Positions 1-12,799 of a stretch of DNA of 64,000 bases are shown here, in pieces. Source of the stretch: Emydura subglobosa (Eukaryota > Chordata > Testudines > Chelidae); assembly GCA_007922225.1 (NCBI GenBank), contig ML679954.1, forward strand, positions 26,764,240-26,828,239, read 5' to 3'. The notes beneath the pieces are model-generated. The model made no database searches, was not told the DNA's origin, and saw only the letters and a list, made by a program, of their open reading frames with translations. The first letter of the stretch is position 1. Every line of letters begins with the position of its first letter. A program made the position numbers and the translations under genes.

Positions 1-455
1 CTTCGTTCCAGTCTCTGTGTGTGTGTTGAATGCAAGCAGAGAAATCCAATAGCCCCACAACCCTCATCTTTCTATCTGTGAGGGTTTGGAATGCAACCAG
101 AGAAACCCCCCCCCCCCCCCCCACCCTGATCCTGTGCATGTGTGTGTGTTGAATGCAAACAGAGAAAGCAACCCCCCCTCACCCCCCATCCCGATCCCTT
201 CTGTGTGTGTGTTGAATGCAAGAAGACAAATCCAACTCCCTCACAACCCCCGTTTTTGCTATCTATGTGTGTTTGGAATGCAAGCTGAGAAATCACCCCC
301 CTCACCCTAATCAGTTCCCAATAGCTCTCCGCTTTTCTTTGGACTGCAGGCAGAGAAATCCCCCCCACACACACACACCTCCCCCTCCCAAAAGAAAAAA
401 AGAAAAAAAAGAAAACGGATCCTGTCTTCGTGTATTTGTGATGCCAGCCGATTAC
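1..455. repeat. Minisatellite, about 62-bp unit with C-rich spacers
   Basis: The core GAATGCAA..AGAGAAA recurs at 28, 89, 151, 214, 276 and, changed to GACTGCAG, at 342. The spacings are 61, 62, 63, 62 and 66 nt. Each unit has a TG-rich lead, the core, then a C-rich tail; the second tail contains a run of 17 C (106-122). A weaker unit may follow at about 439 after an A-rich expansion. The array probably continues left of the window. Short open frames across it are products of the low-complexity sequence, not genes. Confidence 0.85.
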
Positions 456-859
456 CCCCCAGCGTTCCATGAGGTCTGCATTAGAAAGTCACTTGCTACA
501 TTGTATAAAATCATAATTTATGACAACTGAAACATGTCTCTTCTTACTCTTCAATACACAAACTAGAGGCAACATTGTGTCACACCATCATTGCTGAAAT
601 TGATCAATAGATACATTCTTCCTAATTTTAAAAACCTGTGTCTACATTGTGTCCAAGCATCATTAGTTCAAAATCTTACATATGTATATTGTTGTTCACT
701 AATTTGGCTGTGGCTATCTTGTTTTGTTTTCATTCTGAAGACACCTCGCCAGTGGCCCAACCATTAGTCAGTGCTGCACACAGACTGTCTCAGATTAGGA
801 AAAGGAAGAAACTAAACACCTTACCCTACCCCTGGAAAGAGTGAAGGAACCGTTCCCCC

Positions 860-1508
860 CACCCCTTCATCCAAGACATAACTGTTCAAAAATAAAATTT
901 TGCATCTTTTCAAAACATTTCTTTATTAAAGAAAATCTTGTTCATGAGGGATTAGCCGGGCACAGATCTGGCAAGCAACAAACTGGGGGGTGCTGGGTGG
1001 ATGAGAAAAGGCAAGCAAAATACAGAGGGGGGTGCGTGAGAAAAGGCTAGCAACATACAGGGACAGAAATCACTAATGCATCACTCATTCATTGCCTGCA
1101 GCAATTGGGAATTGTTCTGCTGGATGTCTTGAAGCAGGGCAGCCACGGCTGCTTCACCTTCTTGCCCTTTTTCTCAAGTACCCCATGCTAAGCCGTAAAA
1201 AGCAATGGCGAAATCAGGGAGCAAAAAAACTGGCTCAAAAATCCTTTTCCTGTTTGTTTGGGAGAGGGAGAGGGTGGGGGAAGCAGCGATGCATCCTGGG
1301 ACGATGCCACAGCCTCCGTCGGTAGTTGCACTGTGGGATAGCTACCCAGATTGCACTGCTTTCTAATTCGACTTAAGGCTGGAATGTGTGAATGCAAGAG
1401 AACAGCTCAAATAGCATAGTGAGAACAGTCTGCTGCTATTTCTTTAAATCGGCTGCTGAAAATCGATTTAAGCTAATTCGAATTAGCGCTGCAGTGTGAA
1501 CATAGCCT
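860..1508. mobile_element. Remnant of a non-autonomous DNA transposon (class uncertain)
   Basis: The right part, about 1180-1508, has the look of common turtle DNA elements: a self-complementary AATCGATTTAAGCTAATTCGAATTAGC stretch near the end and a terminal GCAGTGTGAACATAGCCT. The terminus resembles hAT-type ends (AGTGTAGACATA) seen at 49742 and 19627. The left boundary and target duplication were not found, so the extent is approximate. No intact reading frame is present. Confidence 0.4.
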
Positions 1509-3259
1509 CAGTTAACCAGCTCATAAAACAGGTATAACAATATTCAGTTAACTACCTGACAAAGTTGAGATTGTTAACATTTGTAAAATGCTTTGAAGAT
1601 AAGCAGTATATGTTTGCTAAATATTATTTAGACTTACAGAATTTGAGTAGTCTTTGTGTGAGACTTTAGGCCTCAATTTCGTCAACGCTTACTTATGTTT
1701 ATAAATGTGTACAGGATTAGTGATTTAATTTCTTGCTGGTGGGAAAAAAATTAGTCAGTTTTCAGCCGTTGCTCATATATATGGTCTACAGAAAAGCCTT
1801 TATTTCCTGGATTGTACATTGCTGGTAAATTAAATTACTTGAGTGAGAATAAAATTCTACAACTTCAGAAAGACTACAAATACCTGTACTTGGCTTAATA
1901 TTTTATTTAATTAAAATTAATCCTCATGCTTATTTTTACTTTAATAATATGTTAAAATACACCTTAATAATGTGCTTTAACTTACAGTATTCATTTAGAC
2001 AAGCTCCTGTGGAAATGTATGGGAATGTCTGAGGATAGGACAATCAGCTCTTAAAATTTACTGGCTCTATTGCCTGGAAAATATATTTATTGTCAATTGG
2101 TGAGCTACTAACTGAATAATATTGGAATAATTCAGTAATATGAAGCGTGCTAAAACGTTTCAAGCTAAACTAGCTGTAGTCTGCTCTAATAGCTGGTTGG
2201 TATCATGTTACCCATAATGAAGTGTTAAAAAAGTACAGTTTTAAACACCTTTCAGTCAAGGTGTCTTAGTATGGTACTACGTTTTAGGCTCCCAAAATTT
2301 GCATTACATGATGGTGAAATTGAAGCTTAAGTTACTTACTAACAATGGAAATCTTTCAAGTGCCCCCTTTCCTTTTCACAGATTTTTGGAATCAATCCTT
2401 TTGTTGCTGAACGGGTGGTCATGAATCTGAGGGAGGGTCATTAAATAAGCCTGCTAATCATCTCAGAAGATGTGCTGCTGTATACGTGTATGAGGGGCCC
2501 CCAATTCTGAATCCAATCTATTATATACTACAGTCTCTATCCAGGGTTATCAGAGCTGCAGCTGTAGTTTAATGTTGAGATCCAATTTCCATTCTATCCC
2601 CACTTTTCCATAACTTACCCAAAAAAACTATTGGTCTCAGTCCAAAGATAAATTAGAGCAAAATTGTCTAGCCATCTCTGAATTATGCACGCATGCGGGA
2701 AAAAATCTTCCATACTTTCCACTAAGGAATATGGTGTTCAGACAACCCAGAAGTGTCTGAAGTGAGAATTGTTAAATTTGGCTTATTTTGTAGATTTAAT
2801 TGAGACTTGAACCATAGTTTCCCCTAAACTGCTCTAAGGGCTTAAAGTAGGTTTTGTTTTTTTTTAAATCACACTAAGAGCTTAGTGTGGTATAAACAGC
2901 TTATCCAGCTTCTAGAGATTCAGTTAAGGACACTATGGAGTTCAGGAGGCCACAGATAAGGATAACAGCTGGTTTCAGTAGGTATCTAGCCAATTAACTC
3001 CAGAAAAAGAGACTTACAGGATTGGCTTGGTAAAGCCAATAGAATTTATAAACACTGCAATACCAATGGTCTGACTTTGATTTCCCCACCCATGCTTGTA
3101 TGGATTTTGTTGCTGAAAGATATTGTTCTTAAGGTGCCTAAGAAATAGTTTACTAACTTTCAAATTCAAGAAAATAATTGTAGATGTCTTGTTTTCCTTT
3201 GTAATACAATAGAGTGTAAAATCTTTATTAGACTGTATGGGTTCCATTTTTAAAAACTA
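1509..3259. other. AT-rich intronic sequence, nothing recognised
   Basis: No open frame of note, no repeat family I can name and no RNA gene was seen in this stretch. Confidence 0.6.
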
Positions 3260-6200
3260 GCTGGGTATTTTATTATTTATGTGCAGTCCTAGTGAGGAGA
3301 CAGTGGTTCTGTACATATAGGTACCAGTGACAGAGAGAAAGGTAGGATAGAAGTCCTGGAAGCCAAATTTAGGCTGCTAAGTAAGCGATTAAAGTCCATG
3401 ACTCTCATGATAACATTCTGTCAGATGCTTCCAGTTCCATATGCAGGGCCAGTTAGGCAGAACTTCATGGTCTCACAATGTGTTTATAAGATGATGGTGT
3501 TCAGAGGAGGTATTTAGGTTTATTAGGAATTGGAGAACTTTTTAGGAAAGGAGGACCTTGTACAGGAAGAATGAGATCCACCTAAAACAAAAGGGAACCA
3601 GATTGCTGGCATGTAAAATTAAAAAGGCCGTAAAGGAGTTTTTAAAGTAAGGGCTGGGGGAAAACTGACAGGTTTGGAGAGAGACATCCCTTGGGGAGGA
3701 TTTATTAAGGCAATACCATATATCCTAGTAAAGAGGAGAGGATAGAAGTTGTCAAAGTACAGTAGGAAATGAAGAGGAACAGTCAAATGAAAAAGAATCC
3801 CATTCAATTACATTAAATGAAAGCAGACAACTAAATATGGATGAATTTTATGAGTGCTTGTATACAACTGCAAGAAGTCTAAATACTAAAATGGATGAAT
3901 CTGAGTGCCTGGTGGAATGATGATAATCAATGGGCCATAGTAGTACAAGGGTACAAAATATATAGGAGTGACAGAATAGGTCATGCTTGTGAGGGAGTGG
4001 CACTTTTTATGAAATAAAACAGTCAAATAAAGTAAAAACAATAAATGAATCGAACAGTACCATAAAATCGCTAAGGATAGAAATTCCATACTTGAATAAT
4101 AAAGCAGTAGGAATATACTGCTGATTATGTGATCAGGATGGTGATGGTGATTGTGAAATGGTCTGGGGGATTAAAAGAGCTATAAAAATAAAAAACTCAA
4201 TAATATGGGAGATTTCAACTATCTCCATATTAATTGGGTACATGCCACCTCAGGACAGAATGCAGAGATAAAATTTCTAGATACCATTAAGGACTGCTTC
4301 TTGAAGCAGCTATTCCTGGAGACCACATGGGGAAAGGCAATTTTTGATTTAGTTCTAAATGGAGCACAGGATTTAGTCTGAGATGAATATAGCTGAACCA
4401 CTCAATAGTAGCAACCATAATGTAATTAAATTTAACATTCTTCAAGAGGGGAAATACCAAAGAAACCTACCACAGTAGCATTTATCTTCAAAAAGGGAAA
4501 CTGCAAAAAAAAAAATGAGGAAGCTAGTTAAATGGAAATTAAAAGGAACAATAGTGAGTGAAATGCCTGCAAGCTGCATGGAATTTTTTTAAAAACACTG
4601 TATTAGAGACTCAAACTATATGTTATAACCAAATTTTAAGCAACAACAACAAAAAACAGGAGGAGGACCAAGAAAAATACCAAAACCACCAAACCAAACA
4701 CCATGGCAAAAATACCAAAACCACCAAACCAAACACCATGGCAACCACCAAACCAAACACCATGGTAAAAGATGTGGTTAGAGACAAAAAGAAATCTTTC
4801 AAAAATTGGAAATCAGATCCTGCTGAGGTAAATAGAAAGGAGCATAAACTCTGGCATGTCTAGCATAAAAGTGTAATTAGGCAGGCCAAAAAGGAATTTG
4901 AAAAGCAACTAGCAGAAGGAACAACAACTAACAGCAACAATTTTTTTAATTGCATCCGAAGTAGGAAGCCCGCCTAACAATCAGTGGGGTTACTGGACAA
5001 TTGAGTTAGTAAAGGAGCATTCAAGAAAGACAAGCCATTGTGGAGAAGCTAAATTAATTCTTTGCATAGATCTTTACTGCAAAGGATGTGAGGAAGATTC
5101 CCACATCTCAGCCATTCCTTTCAGGGGACAAATCGGAGGAACACTCACAGAATAAGATATCAGTTAAGGTGCTCTTGGAACAAAATGAGGAATTAAACAG
5201 ATGGTATTCACCCAAGAGTTCTGAAGGAACTCAAATATGAAATGGCAGAACTACTAACTGTGGTATGTAACCTGTCACTTAAATCAGCTTCTGTACCACA
5301 TGACTGGAGGATAGCTAATGTGATGCCAATTTTTTAAAAAAGGATTCAGATGTGATCATGGCAATGACAGACCAGTAAGCCTAACTTCAGTACCAGGCAA
5401 ATTGGTTGAAAGAATAGTAAAGAACAGAATTATCACACACACATTAACATGGTATCTTGGGGAAGAGTCAACACAGCTTTTGTAAAGGGAAATCATGCCT
5501 CACCAATCTATTAGAATTATTTGTGGTTGTCAACATATGTGGACAAGGGTGATCCAGTGGATAAAGTGTACTTCAACTTTCAGAAAGCCTTTGAAAAAGT
5601 CCCTTATCAAAGTCTTTAAAGCAAAGTAGGTAGTCATGAGGTGAGAGGGAAGGTCCTTTCATGGATCAGTAACTGGTTAAAAGGTAGGAAACAAAGGATA
5701 GGACTAAATGGTCTGTTTTCACAGTGGAGAGAGGTAAACAGCTGGTCCCCCAAAGATCTATACTGGGACCAGTGCTGTTTAACATATGCATAAATGATTT
5801 GGAAAAAAGGGTGAACAGTGAAGTGGCAAAGTTTGCAGAAGACACAAAATTACTCAAAATAGTAAAGTCCAAAGCTGACTGCAAAGAGTTACAAAGGGAT
5901 CTCACAAAACTGAGTCACTGGGGAAGAAAGTGGTAGATGAAATTCAGTGTTGGTAAATGCAAAATAATGCACATTGGAAAACATAATCCCAACTATACCT
6001 ATAAAATGATGGGTTCTAAATTAGCTGTTACCACTCAAGAAAGAAATATTTGAGTCAATGTAAATAGTTCTCTGAAAACACTTGCTCAATGTGCAGTTGC
6101 AGTCAAAAACGCTAACTGAGTATTAGGAGCCACTAGGAAGGGATAGATAATAAAACAGAAAGTATCATAATGCCACTAAATAAATCCATGGTACGCCCAC

Positions 6201-6800
6201 ATGTGTAGTTCTGGTCACCCATTCTCAAAAAAAATATTTTAAAATTGGAAGAAGTACAGAGAAGGGCAATTAAACTGATTTAAGGGGGTGGAATATGAGT
6301 GAGATTAAAAAGACTGGGACTGTTCAGTTTAAAAAGAGATGACTAAAGGGGGATATGATGGCGGTCTATAAAATCATGAATGGTACGGAGAAAGTGAATA
6401 AAGAAGTGTTGTTTACTCCTTCACATAACTCAAGAACTGAACTACATTGATAGGCAATAAGTTTTAAACAAACGAAAGGAAGTACTTCTTTACACTATCC
6501 ACTGTCAACCTGTGGAGCTCATTGCCGATGGATATTGTGAAGGTAAACAAGTATAACTGCTTTCCAAAAAAAATTAGATATGTTCATGGAGGATAGTTCC
6601 ATCAACGACTATTAGCCAAGATCAGGGATGTAACCACGTACTCTGCGTGTCCCTAAACCTCTGACTGCCAGAATCTGGGACACGACATGGGATGTGATAA
6701 ATTGCCCTGTTGTGTTCATTCCCTCAGACTCCTCTGGTACTGGCCCCTGTTGAAAGACAGGATACTGGACTAGATGTCCCATTACAGTAGTTTATGTGAA
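3260..6800 (+). mobile_element. CR1 LINE, long but heavily decayed
   Basis: This is a sense-oriented CR1-family non-LTR retrotransposon, about 3.5 kb. In order it shows a 5' region (about 3260-3880), remains of the APE-type endonuclease (about 3890-4400, including GDFNY near 4210), a linker (about 4400-5080), and reverse transcriptase (about 5080-6480). A conserved RT block lies at 5724-5936: a stretch like VPQRSILGPVLFN, then INDLE, then the catalytic box, which reads FAED at 5832-5843. The 3' region (about 6480-6800) has the usual CR1 ending that reads like TACTGGACTAGATG. Many stops and frameshifts interrupt both domains, so it is dead. It shares its endonuclease/linker segment with the copy at 63190-64000. 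The 5' boundary is approximate. Confidence 0.88.
4673..4766 (+). repeat. 35-bp tandem repeat inside the CR1 linker
   Basis: A unit containing AACCACCAAACCAAACACC occurs three times: 4673-4707, 4708-4742, and a shortened copy 4743-4766 lacking about 11 nt. The related CR1 at 63190-64000 has one CCACCATGG at the matching place (near 63798), so the expansion is private to this copy. Confidence 0.85.
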
Positions 6801-7459
6801 GAATTATTGGTGGGGTTTTTCCCAACACTTGGTTTGGGTTATGTCTCAGATGTGTTGCTGAGAAGCTAACTAGTAAATCTAGAGATAAAATGAGCTGCCT
6901 TATGCAGATTTGCAGTTCACAACATTACTGCTGTTAATCCAAAGAGCATTCTGTGGATTGAAAATAGTGACATAGAAACAATTTGTACTAAAATACATTA
7001 AAATTAAGTGAATTAATTTTTCAACTGATAAAATATAATAGACAACTAGAAAATTACTCAAAATTTGCATAAAATAAACACTCCTTTGAGTCATAAATTA
7101 ACACAGAAACCTTAACTGAACTGTATATTAGAATCTGTAGTGTGTGTGTGCTGTAAGGGGAGTTGAATATGAAGAATATTCAGTTTATATTCTAGTACAC
7201 CCAGAAACCTACATTAAAATAGTTTTATTAAGGTTGCAAAGTCAAGCACTCAAAAGTTCGGAAATGCCAAAATGTAAGTTAGCTGTGCAACCTTAATTCA
7301 GCCACCTTGTGTTGTGCATTATGCTATCATCTTTAGATATATGATCACATACTATTTTTTCCCGCAGGAACTGTGCCTCATTTAGAGAACAATATGACAG
7401 TGCTCACTTAGTGAGTTATTCAATATTTTGTTTTATCCTCATTGTTCAGTTTCTGGCCC

Positions 7460-7930
7460 TATGCTGCATACTGTTCAAACCCTGCTCTGAAGATGGAACA
7501 GGGTTAGATGGGACAGTGAGATCACAGGAAAAATAGGCTCCCTGTTCTCAATTCCAAGGCCTAGGCCCAGACCCAGCATGGCATAGAGAAACCAGAAGCT
7601 GCAATTGCAGGGAAAATCCTGCTTAGCCCCTTGCAGCCCTGGATTGGAGCATGCCCAATGAAGATGGAATCTTTGTGGAAGATCTAATAAATCACTACAG
7701 AGCATGTGCAAACTGCAGTTTTTCAAAAGCTTATAACTTGCTGAATTTGGGCAGATTTTCATGTGGACAGCAAAAGATACATTCCTCACACCAAGGCCAC
7801 TTCTCTGCCAAATTTAAAGTCCTTCCTCCAAAGCATAGTGGCTCTAGATACCATGAGACCATGGACAGGAATGGATAGCGCCCTTGAGGTGAAGCTTTCA
7901 TGGAAATTTTGGAAGGGAAAATATGTGGAT
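7460..7930. repeat. Dispersed repeat of unclassified family, copy 1
   Basis: The segment 7640-7860 aligns by eye with 57519-57700: both share GATGGAATCTTT, then a TTTTTCA..GCTTATAA stretch, then AAGGCCAC, then GTCCT.CTCCA. This indicates a moderately old dispersed family. I recognise it as a type common in turtle genomes but cannot assign it to a class. The open frames across it do not match between copies, so it does not look coding. Confidence 0.5.
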
Positions 7931-8117
7931 AATTTCACCCTTTCCAGAGGGAAGAAAATGGTAAAAAGGAGCAGAAAGAACAGGACAACCCAGAAATCTC
8001 GAGCTGAAAAGCACATTAGAGAATTGTTTCACAGCCTTTTATATATACACAAAAGTAATGCATGAAAAGATCCTCAAGTTGAAGTGTGGCCCTTTTGAAA
8101 TACATGGATTAGGAGGC

Positions 8118-8215
8118 AATATGGCCCAGTGGTTAGGATACCTGAATTCTTATCCTATTGCGTAACCTTTGGCAGGTGGCATTTCTCATTTGGGGCAGTG
8201 GAGGATTAGAGTTTG
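8118..8215 (+). repeat. Possible MIR-like SINE fragment
   Basis: The start, ATATGGCCCAGTGGTTAGGA, resembles the tRNA-derived head (A-box region) of MIR-type SINEs. The rest is too diverged to align by eye, so this is a weak call. Confidence 0.3.
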
Positions 8216-8777
8216 CTGTAGGAAGAGAAGACCACGACCTATGGCTGAATTGCATTAAAGAAGGAAAAGTGTTTTAATTCTCCATAAAGAGTGTGGTTGC
8301 CAGGATGGCATTTGTTGGAGTTGTGAGGGAAAGAGGAAATTCCTGACTGGAAAAAGCAGTATGATCATCAGGAGCCCCATACCTATGCTAGAGCTGGGTC
8401 AGAAGTGGTGGTTCTGCAAAACCCCATCTCCAACTAAATTAGAAGTATTCAGAACCTGGCTGTGGGACTTTCCCCATTAGGATGATGAGTATTATTTATG
8501 GGAGGGATTTTAGACCAGTTTGGTCACATCACAAAAGCTTGCATATTTAAAAAATAAAATCAAATATCAGTAATTGAAAAATTAGAATCAGTTAATGGAT
8601 TAGAGAAAGTTTTAAAAATCAAGAGAAGTATCAGCTAAAAGAGTGGTTGGGCCTTTTTCAAATTGCAAGTTCTGGAGGTACAGCTAGCTTGCTGGAGGAT
8701 GGTGCCTCAAAAGGCTAAAGGAGGGTTTAGGCTTATTACCATTTATTTACTCCTAGAGGTTCCTCAGTTGATGATGG

Positions 8778-8816
8778 TGTGTGTGTGTGTATTTATATAT
8801 ATATACAATTTATATT
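8778..8816. repeat. (TG)n followed by (TA)n microsatellite
   Basis: A short TG dinucleotide run passes into an alternating TA run. Confidence 0.8.
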
Positions 8817-8854
8817 TGAACCTTTAACCTCATTTGAAGCTAACATAGGCATGA

Positions 8855-9467
8855 TTAAGGTATGAGGCAGAGGGGGTCCAATTTAGCACAACGCTGGAGT
8901 GGGCAGTTACTATGGGAATGAACTTGTGGCATTTGCTTCACTATCTGGATGATCCCACTATCTTCGTGGGAGATAGATGTGGTATGGGAGAATCCATAAC
9001 TAGTAAGAACATTTCAGTAGATGATAATGCACATGAGAGCATCAGTGGCCAGAACCCCCATAAAACACAGGGATTGGTGCAAAGATTGACATACTTGGCA
9101 ATCCTGTTGGAATCAATGGTTGCTGTACCATGCCTCACTAAAAAATACCTGAACAATTTAGGGGTATTGTTGTATGTGATGTAAGTATGGGATTCCAGAA
9201 GACCATATTTTTACACCCAGCAGAGCAGCTATCCCAGACTGGTTCCTTGTCACAATCCCTATGGATGTAGTGCCAGGCATTAAGGATTGCCCTTTACCTC
9301 TCTTCTCCAAGGCAGTGGTAAACTTTCTTTATAACTTGCCCATGGTCAGGGAAGAGGGGGAGATGGTATTCACATGTAAGGTGGTATTTTACACTTACTT
9401 GGTATGCAGAAATAATTACCTTCCAATAGGATTTGCACAGTGGAACCCAGTGAATGTAATCTCTTGA
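8855..9467 (+). pseudogene. DIRS/Ngaro-like retrotransposon reverse transcriptase fragment
   Basis: One frame, open from 8855 to 9181, reads in order FSTTLEW (from 8882), then HYLDD..IFVG (about 8936-8970), and 40-odd residues later LTYLAILLES followed by a leucine/lysine-rich stretch (about 9085-9160). This spacing matches the catalytic palm of tyrosine-recombinase retrotransposons (DIRS/Ngaro): FSxxLEW, then HYLDDFLF with the two catalytic aspartates, then LTFLGIxLDS. A further piece reading MVFTCKVV near 9363 resembles the FACKVV motif that follows in that family, in another frame. Parts typical of the family, such as the recombinase and RNase H, were not found. The fragment is short and its open frame is probably chance survival. 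CR1 RT was considered, but the YLDD context and downstream block fit DIRS better. Confidence 0.6.
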
Positions 9468-9599
9468 ATTATAATGTAGTGAAACTTCACTGTAAAATGA
9501 GTGAAAGTCTTTTTGAAATGCACTGAAGCAATTTGCAGTTTTCACACTATGGGTCTTGACAGCCTTAAAATGCAAAACTCACATTGAACTCTAGATGGC

Positions 9600-12200
9600 A
9601 AGATATAGCAGGCTCCACTGTATAAAGAGAGTTTTATGCACAAGGAGACAGAATTAAGCTTGAGCATTCTGCCTTAACTTTTAGAATTTCCTGCATGATT
9701 GCTTGATTTCTCAACCTTAACATTACAGTAATACTAGAATCCCCCCATTTACTATAACAATTGGTTAGATTATGAGTCTTATGTAATTCTATACCATTTC
9801 AGTTAGTGCTTCTATTTGCTGAACAATGTATTTAAAAATAGTTTACTTTAATAATATTTGTATATACATACTGCATAATTTATACATTAATATATGCTAG
9901 GTACATAATTTATATTGCTGACTAGCATTTTAATACAAGTGCATGTGTCTTTAAAATATAAAAAGTAATGGAAATGTAATATCATGCAAGCTGCTTCCTC
10001 CATCTATATGAATTTAACAAAGGACACATTTTATAAAAATCCTATTCCATTTTAGTTATCACAGTCTAGTTTCACAGTACAATGTAAGCTTTTCAGCCTG
10101 TGAAATCCATTAATAACCACATTAAACCCTCCCATATTGTATGAGTTGTCAGATATAAATGATTCTTTTTTAAACAATTATCTCTCTCTTGCTTCTTGCA
10201 GTTTGTTAAAATGCAATGCCAATTTACAAAGGCTGGTAAAAATTTTAGTTTTTTAATCATTGGTTTACCTACCTGAGAGTTCTCAAGTTAGTATGAAGAA
10301 AATGAAAATTTATTCAAGCCATAAATGAAATTTTCAGTTCATAAGTCAATTGTGCCAAAGTTTAACTTGAAAAGAATATGCACGTCCCCATTTCTGAAGA
10401 GCATGTGCTACATGTCGTCCACAGTTATGGTAATGAGTTTATTAACGGTATACATTTATAAAGGGCTAGAGAGTGCCTGTAGGGCACAGCCATGCATTGT
10501 GAGTTATGTGGTGCTGTACTGCCCCTGGGAAATGTACTGAAAAGTATTCTCCTTTAGAGAGGCAGAGTGATTCCCAGGGCTCTCTAGTGTGGTGTACTGA
10601 GAATTTTCATTGGCAGCACACACTGTTGCACCTCTTCCAAATGTATGAGACTGCAGTGCTGGTACCAAGATATACTTCTGGGGTTCACAATGCCTCAGAA
10701 ATGCCAGAGATTAAATGGAACTATAACTCCCTTCCCCATATGCACTAGCTAACAAAGGCAGGATTCTATATGGAAACCAGTCAGGGGCTGCAATTCTGCC
10801 CTTTCCTTACATGGTCTACAGAAGACAGAGAGGAGCTTTCTTCCTGCTGTTACTCTGGCCATTTCAAGGGCCAGGCAGAATCTAGCCTAATGAATCTGGA
10901 ATATTTCAACAATAATCTCCTCTCTCTGTATCTGATTTAAACTGTTTAAAAATGCAAAGCTTGAACAAACTCTGTGATGTTTTTTGTTGTAAAGAAATAA
11001 CTGAAAACATAACTTAGGCAGTTAAAAGAGCTAGTGGGTTTTGTCACCAATCCACAGGCTCAGTGCTATGCCCCAGCTTTAAAAAGTCTCTTGGAGGAAT
11101 CCTGTCAGTATGCCAGACCCCACAGGGACCCACTCTTCCTTCAAAGTAGGCCACACAGCCTCACTGCCTCAGACTGAGCCTCTGGGCTCAAGCACTCCTG
11201 CTTTAGTGTGAGCTCTGCCCAGGGAGTCGAAGTGAGAGAAGCTCCTTAGCATAGGCTTGTACACTCCCCTGGGACTAATGCTCCATAACAAGAATTTGCA
11301 GTGTGACAAAGTTTTCAAAACAGCAGAGCAGGGGTAATCAATAGGCAGACCACTTTTGAATGGGCCCTGAAATATTTATTTACTTCTTATTATCATTATT
11401 GTTATTTTTTTTTTAATTTTCTCTGGAGTCTGGACCTTGAGTATGCCTTGACCAAGAAATTTAGACCCTGACAAAAAATACTGGACTACCCCTGCAACAG
11501 GGTTTTTTAGTCAACTGGAACACAACCTTGGAAGTCCTTAGGTTAGCATACAGAAATGACAGTTAAGACATTGACTGGCCAAGCCAGAACCATCCATCAG
11601 CTGAGCTGTAATGGATCCAGTATCACTTCAGTCTCTCTCTGACCCTTTTGTCAGTCCCAGGTGAAAGCAGCCAGCCTTTTTCAGAAGCCCATTTTTTCCC
11701 TGTTTGCAGATCATCTCTCTGTCCTTTGTTCTCTAGCTGGTCTCTATTGCTGAGAGGTGGGGGGAAAACCTCCTTTCTCTTGATTGTTGATTGCTAGCTG
11801 TGAATGATCTGGTCAGTGGTGCTTCCCATGGTCTTTTTTGGATTCTGCATTGATATGGGTCTCTTTCAGCAAGTTCCAGCCAGTTCCTTAACAACCATTT
11901 GTTGAGCCCCAGATAGCAAGATGACACACATCCTCATCTCTCCTGTGCTGCCCCAAGAGCAGACTTAATGCTTTCCCCCACACATAAACTGGGTAGCAAA
12001 TGCAGAGTACAGAGAAAAACTGCAGTTTTAATAAACTGCAGGATTAATAAAAATATTAGAGAAAATTCTCACCTGACCTCTGGAAAATCAGGCCCGGTTA
12101 TGGTGTCCCAAATTAGAGACCCCAAAATTAAGGCCCCCCAAATCATTTATCATCTTTGACAATCTGGTTCTGAAGCCTAAATATCTAGAGTTATTTAGGT
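9600..12200. other. Intronic sequence, nothing firmly recognised
   Basis: Mostly unique-looking AT-rich sequence. The part 11570-11960 has a mixed composition that may be an old transposon, but I could not find termini or coding remnants. The small open frames here look like chance. Confidence 0.5.
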
Positions 12201-12575
12201 ACCTAGAGAAGCAGATAAGCACCCCATGGGATTTTCTGAAGCACCTAACTCCCATTAAAATCAATAGAGGTTATGTACGTAGGAGCATTTGAAAACACCA
12301 CTCGGTGCCAGTCTGCTTCTTTAGGTATCTGTAATGCCCCCCCCTCCCCCCCCCTTGGGGTTTGGTAGGGAAAAATGGCCTAGTGGTCCAGGCCACAATA
12401 TGTGACCGGCAGGTGGATTGTAGGGAGGGGATTACCAGTGTCTAGGGTCCACTGGTGAGAGAGAGGGGGAGATACTTCCCTTTCTCTGATTATTTCTGGG
12501 GTGGGTCCTCCCTTCCCTCAGGAAGGGACCTGTTGGGGCAGCTTTGCCAGAGACTGTAGGCATGCCTCTGTTCTG

Positions 12576-12615
12576 CTCTGCACTGCACTGCACTGCACTG
12601 CATTGCATTGCACTG
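12576..12615. repeat. (CTGCA)n pentanucleotide microsatellite
   Basis: About eight CTGCA/TTGCA pentamers in a row. Because a pentamer without stops stays open in several frames, it produces overlapping artificial reading frames on both strands. Confidence 0.85.
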
Positions 12616-12799
12616 CTGGAGCTGAAGGCTGCAGGTCTGCTTTCTTCCAGTTCTGCTGCCAAGATGAGCTGCTTCTCTCTCTCTTTTACATGCTCCACCA
12701 GATGGAGCATTTGGTGCAGGTGTGGCAGGGCAGGGTTGGCTGGGCCCAAAAAATAATCCCTTAACCCTTTGTTTCCCAGTGTGGGATTTATACACCCCA

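Noticed and set aside
72..530. Open frames on both strands in the first 530 nt
   Set aside because: They are translations of C-runs and TG repeats in a minisatellite, giving poly-Gly, poly-Pro and poly-Phe.
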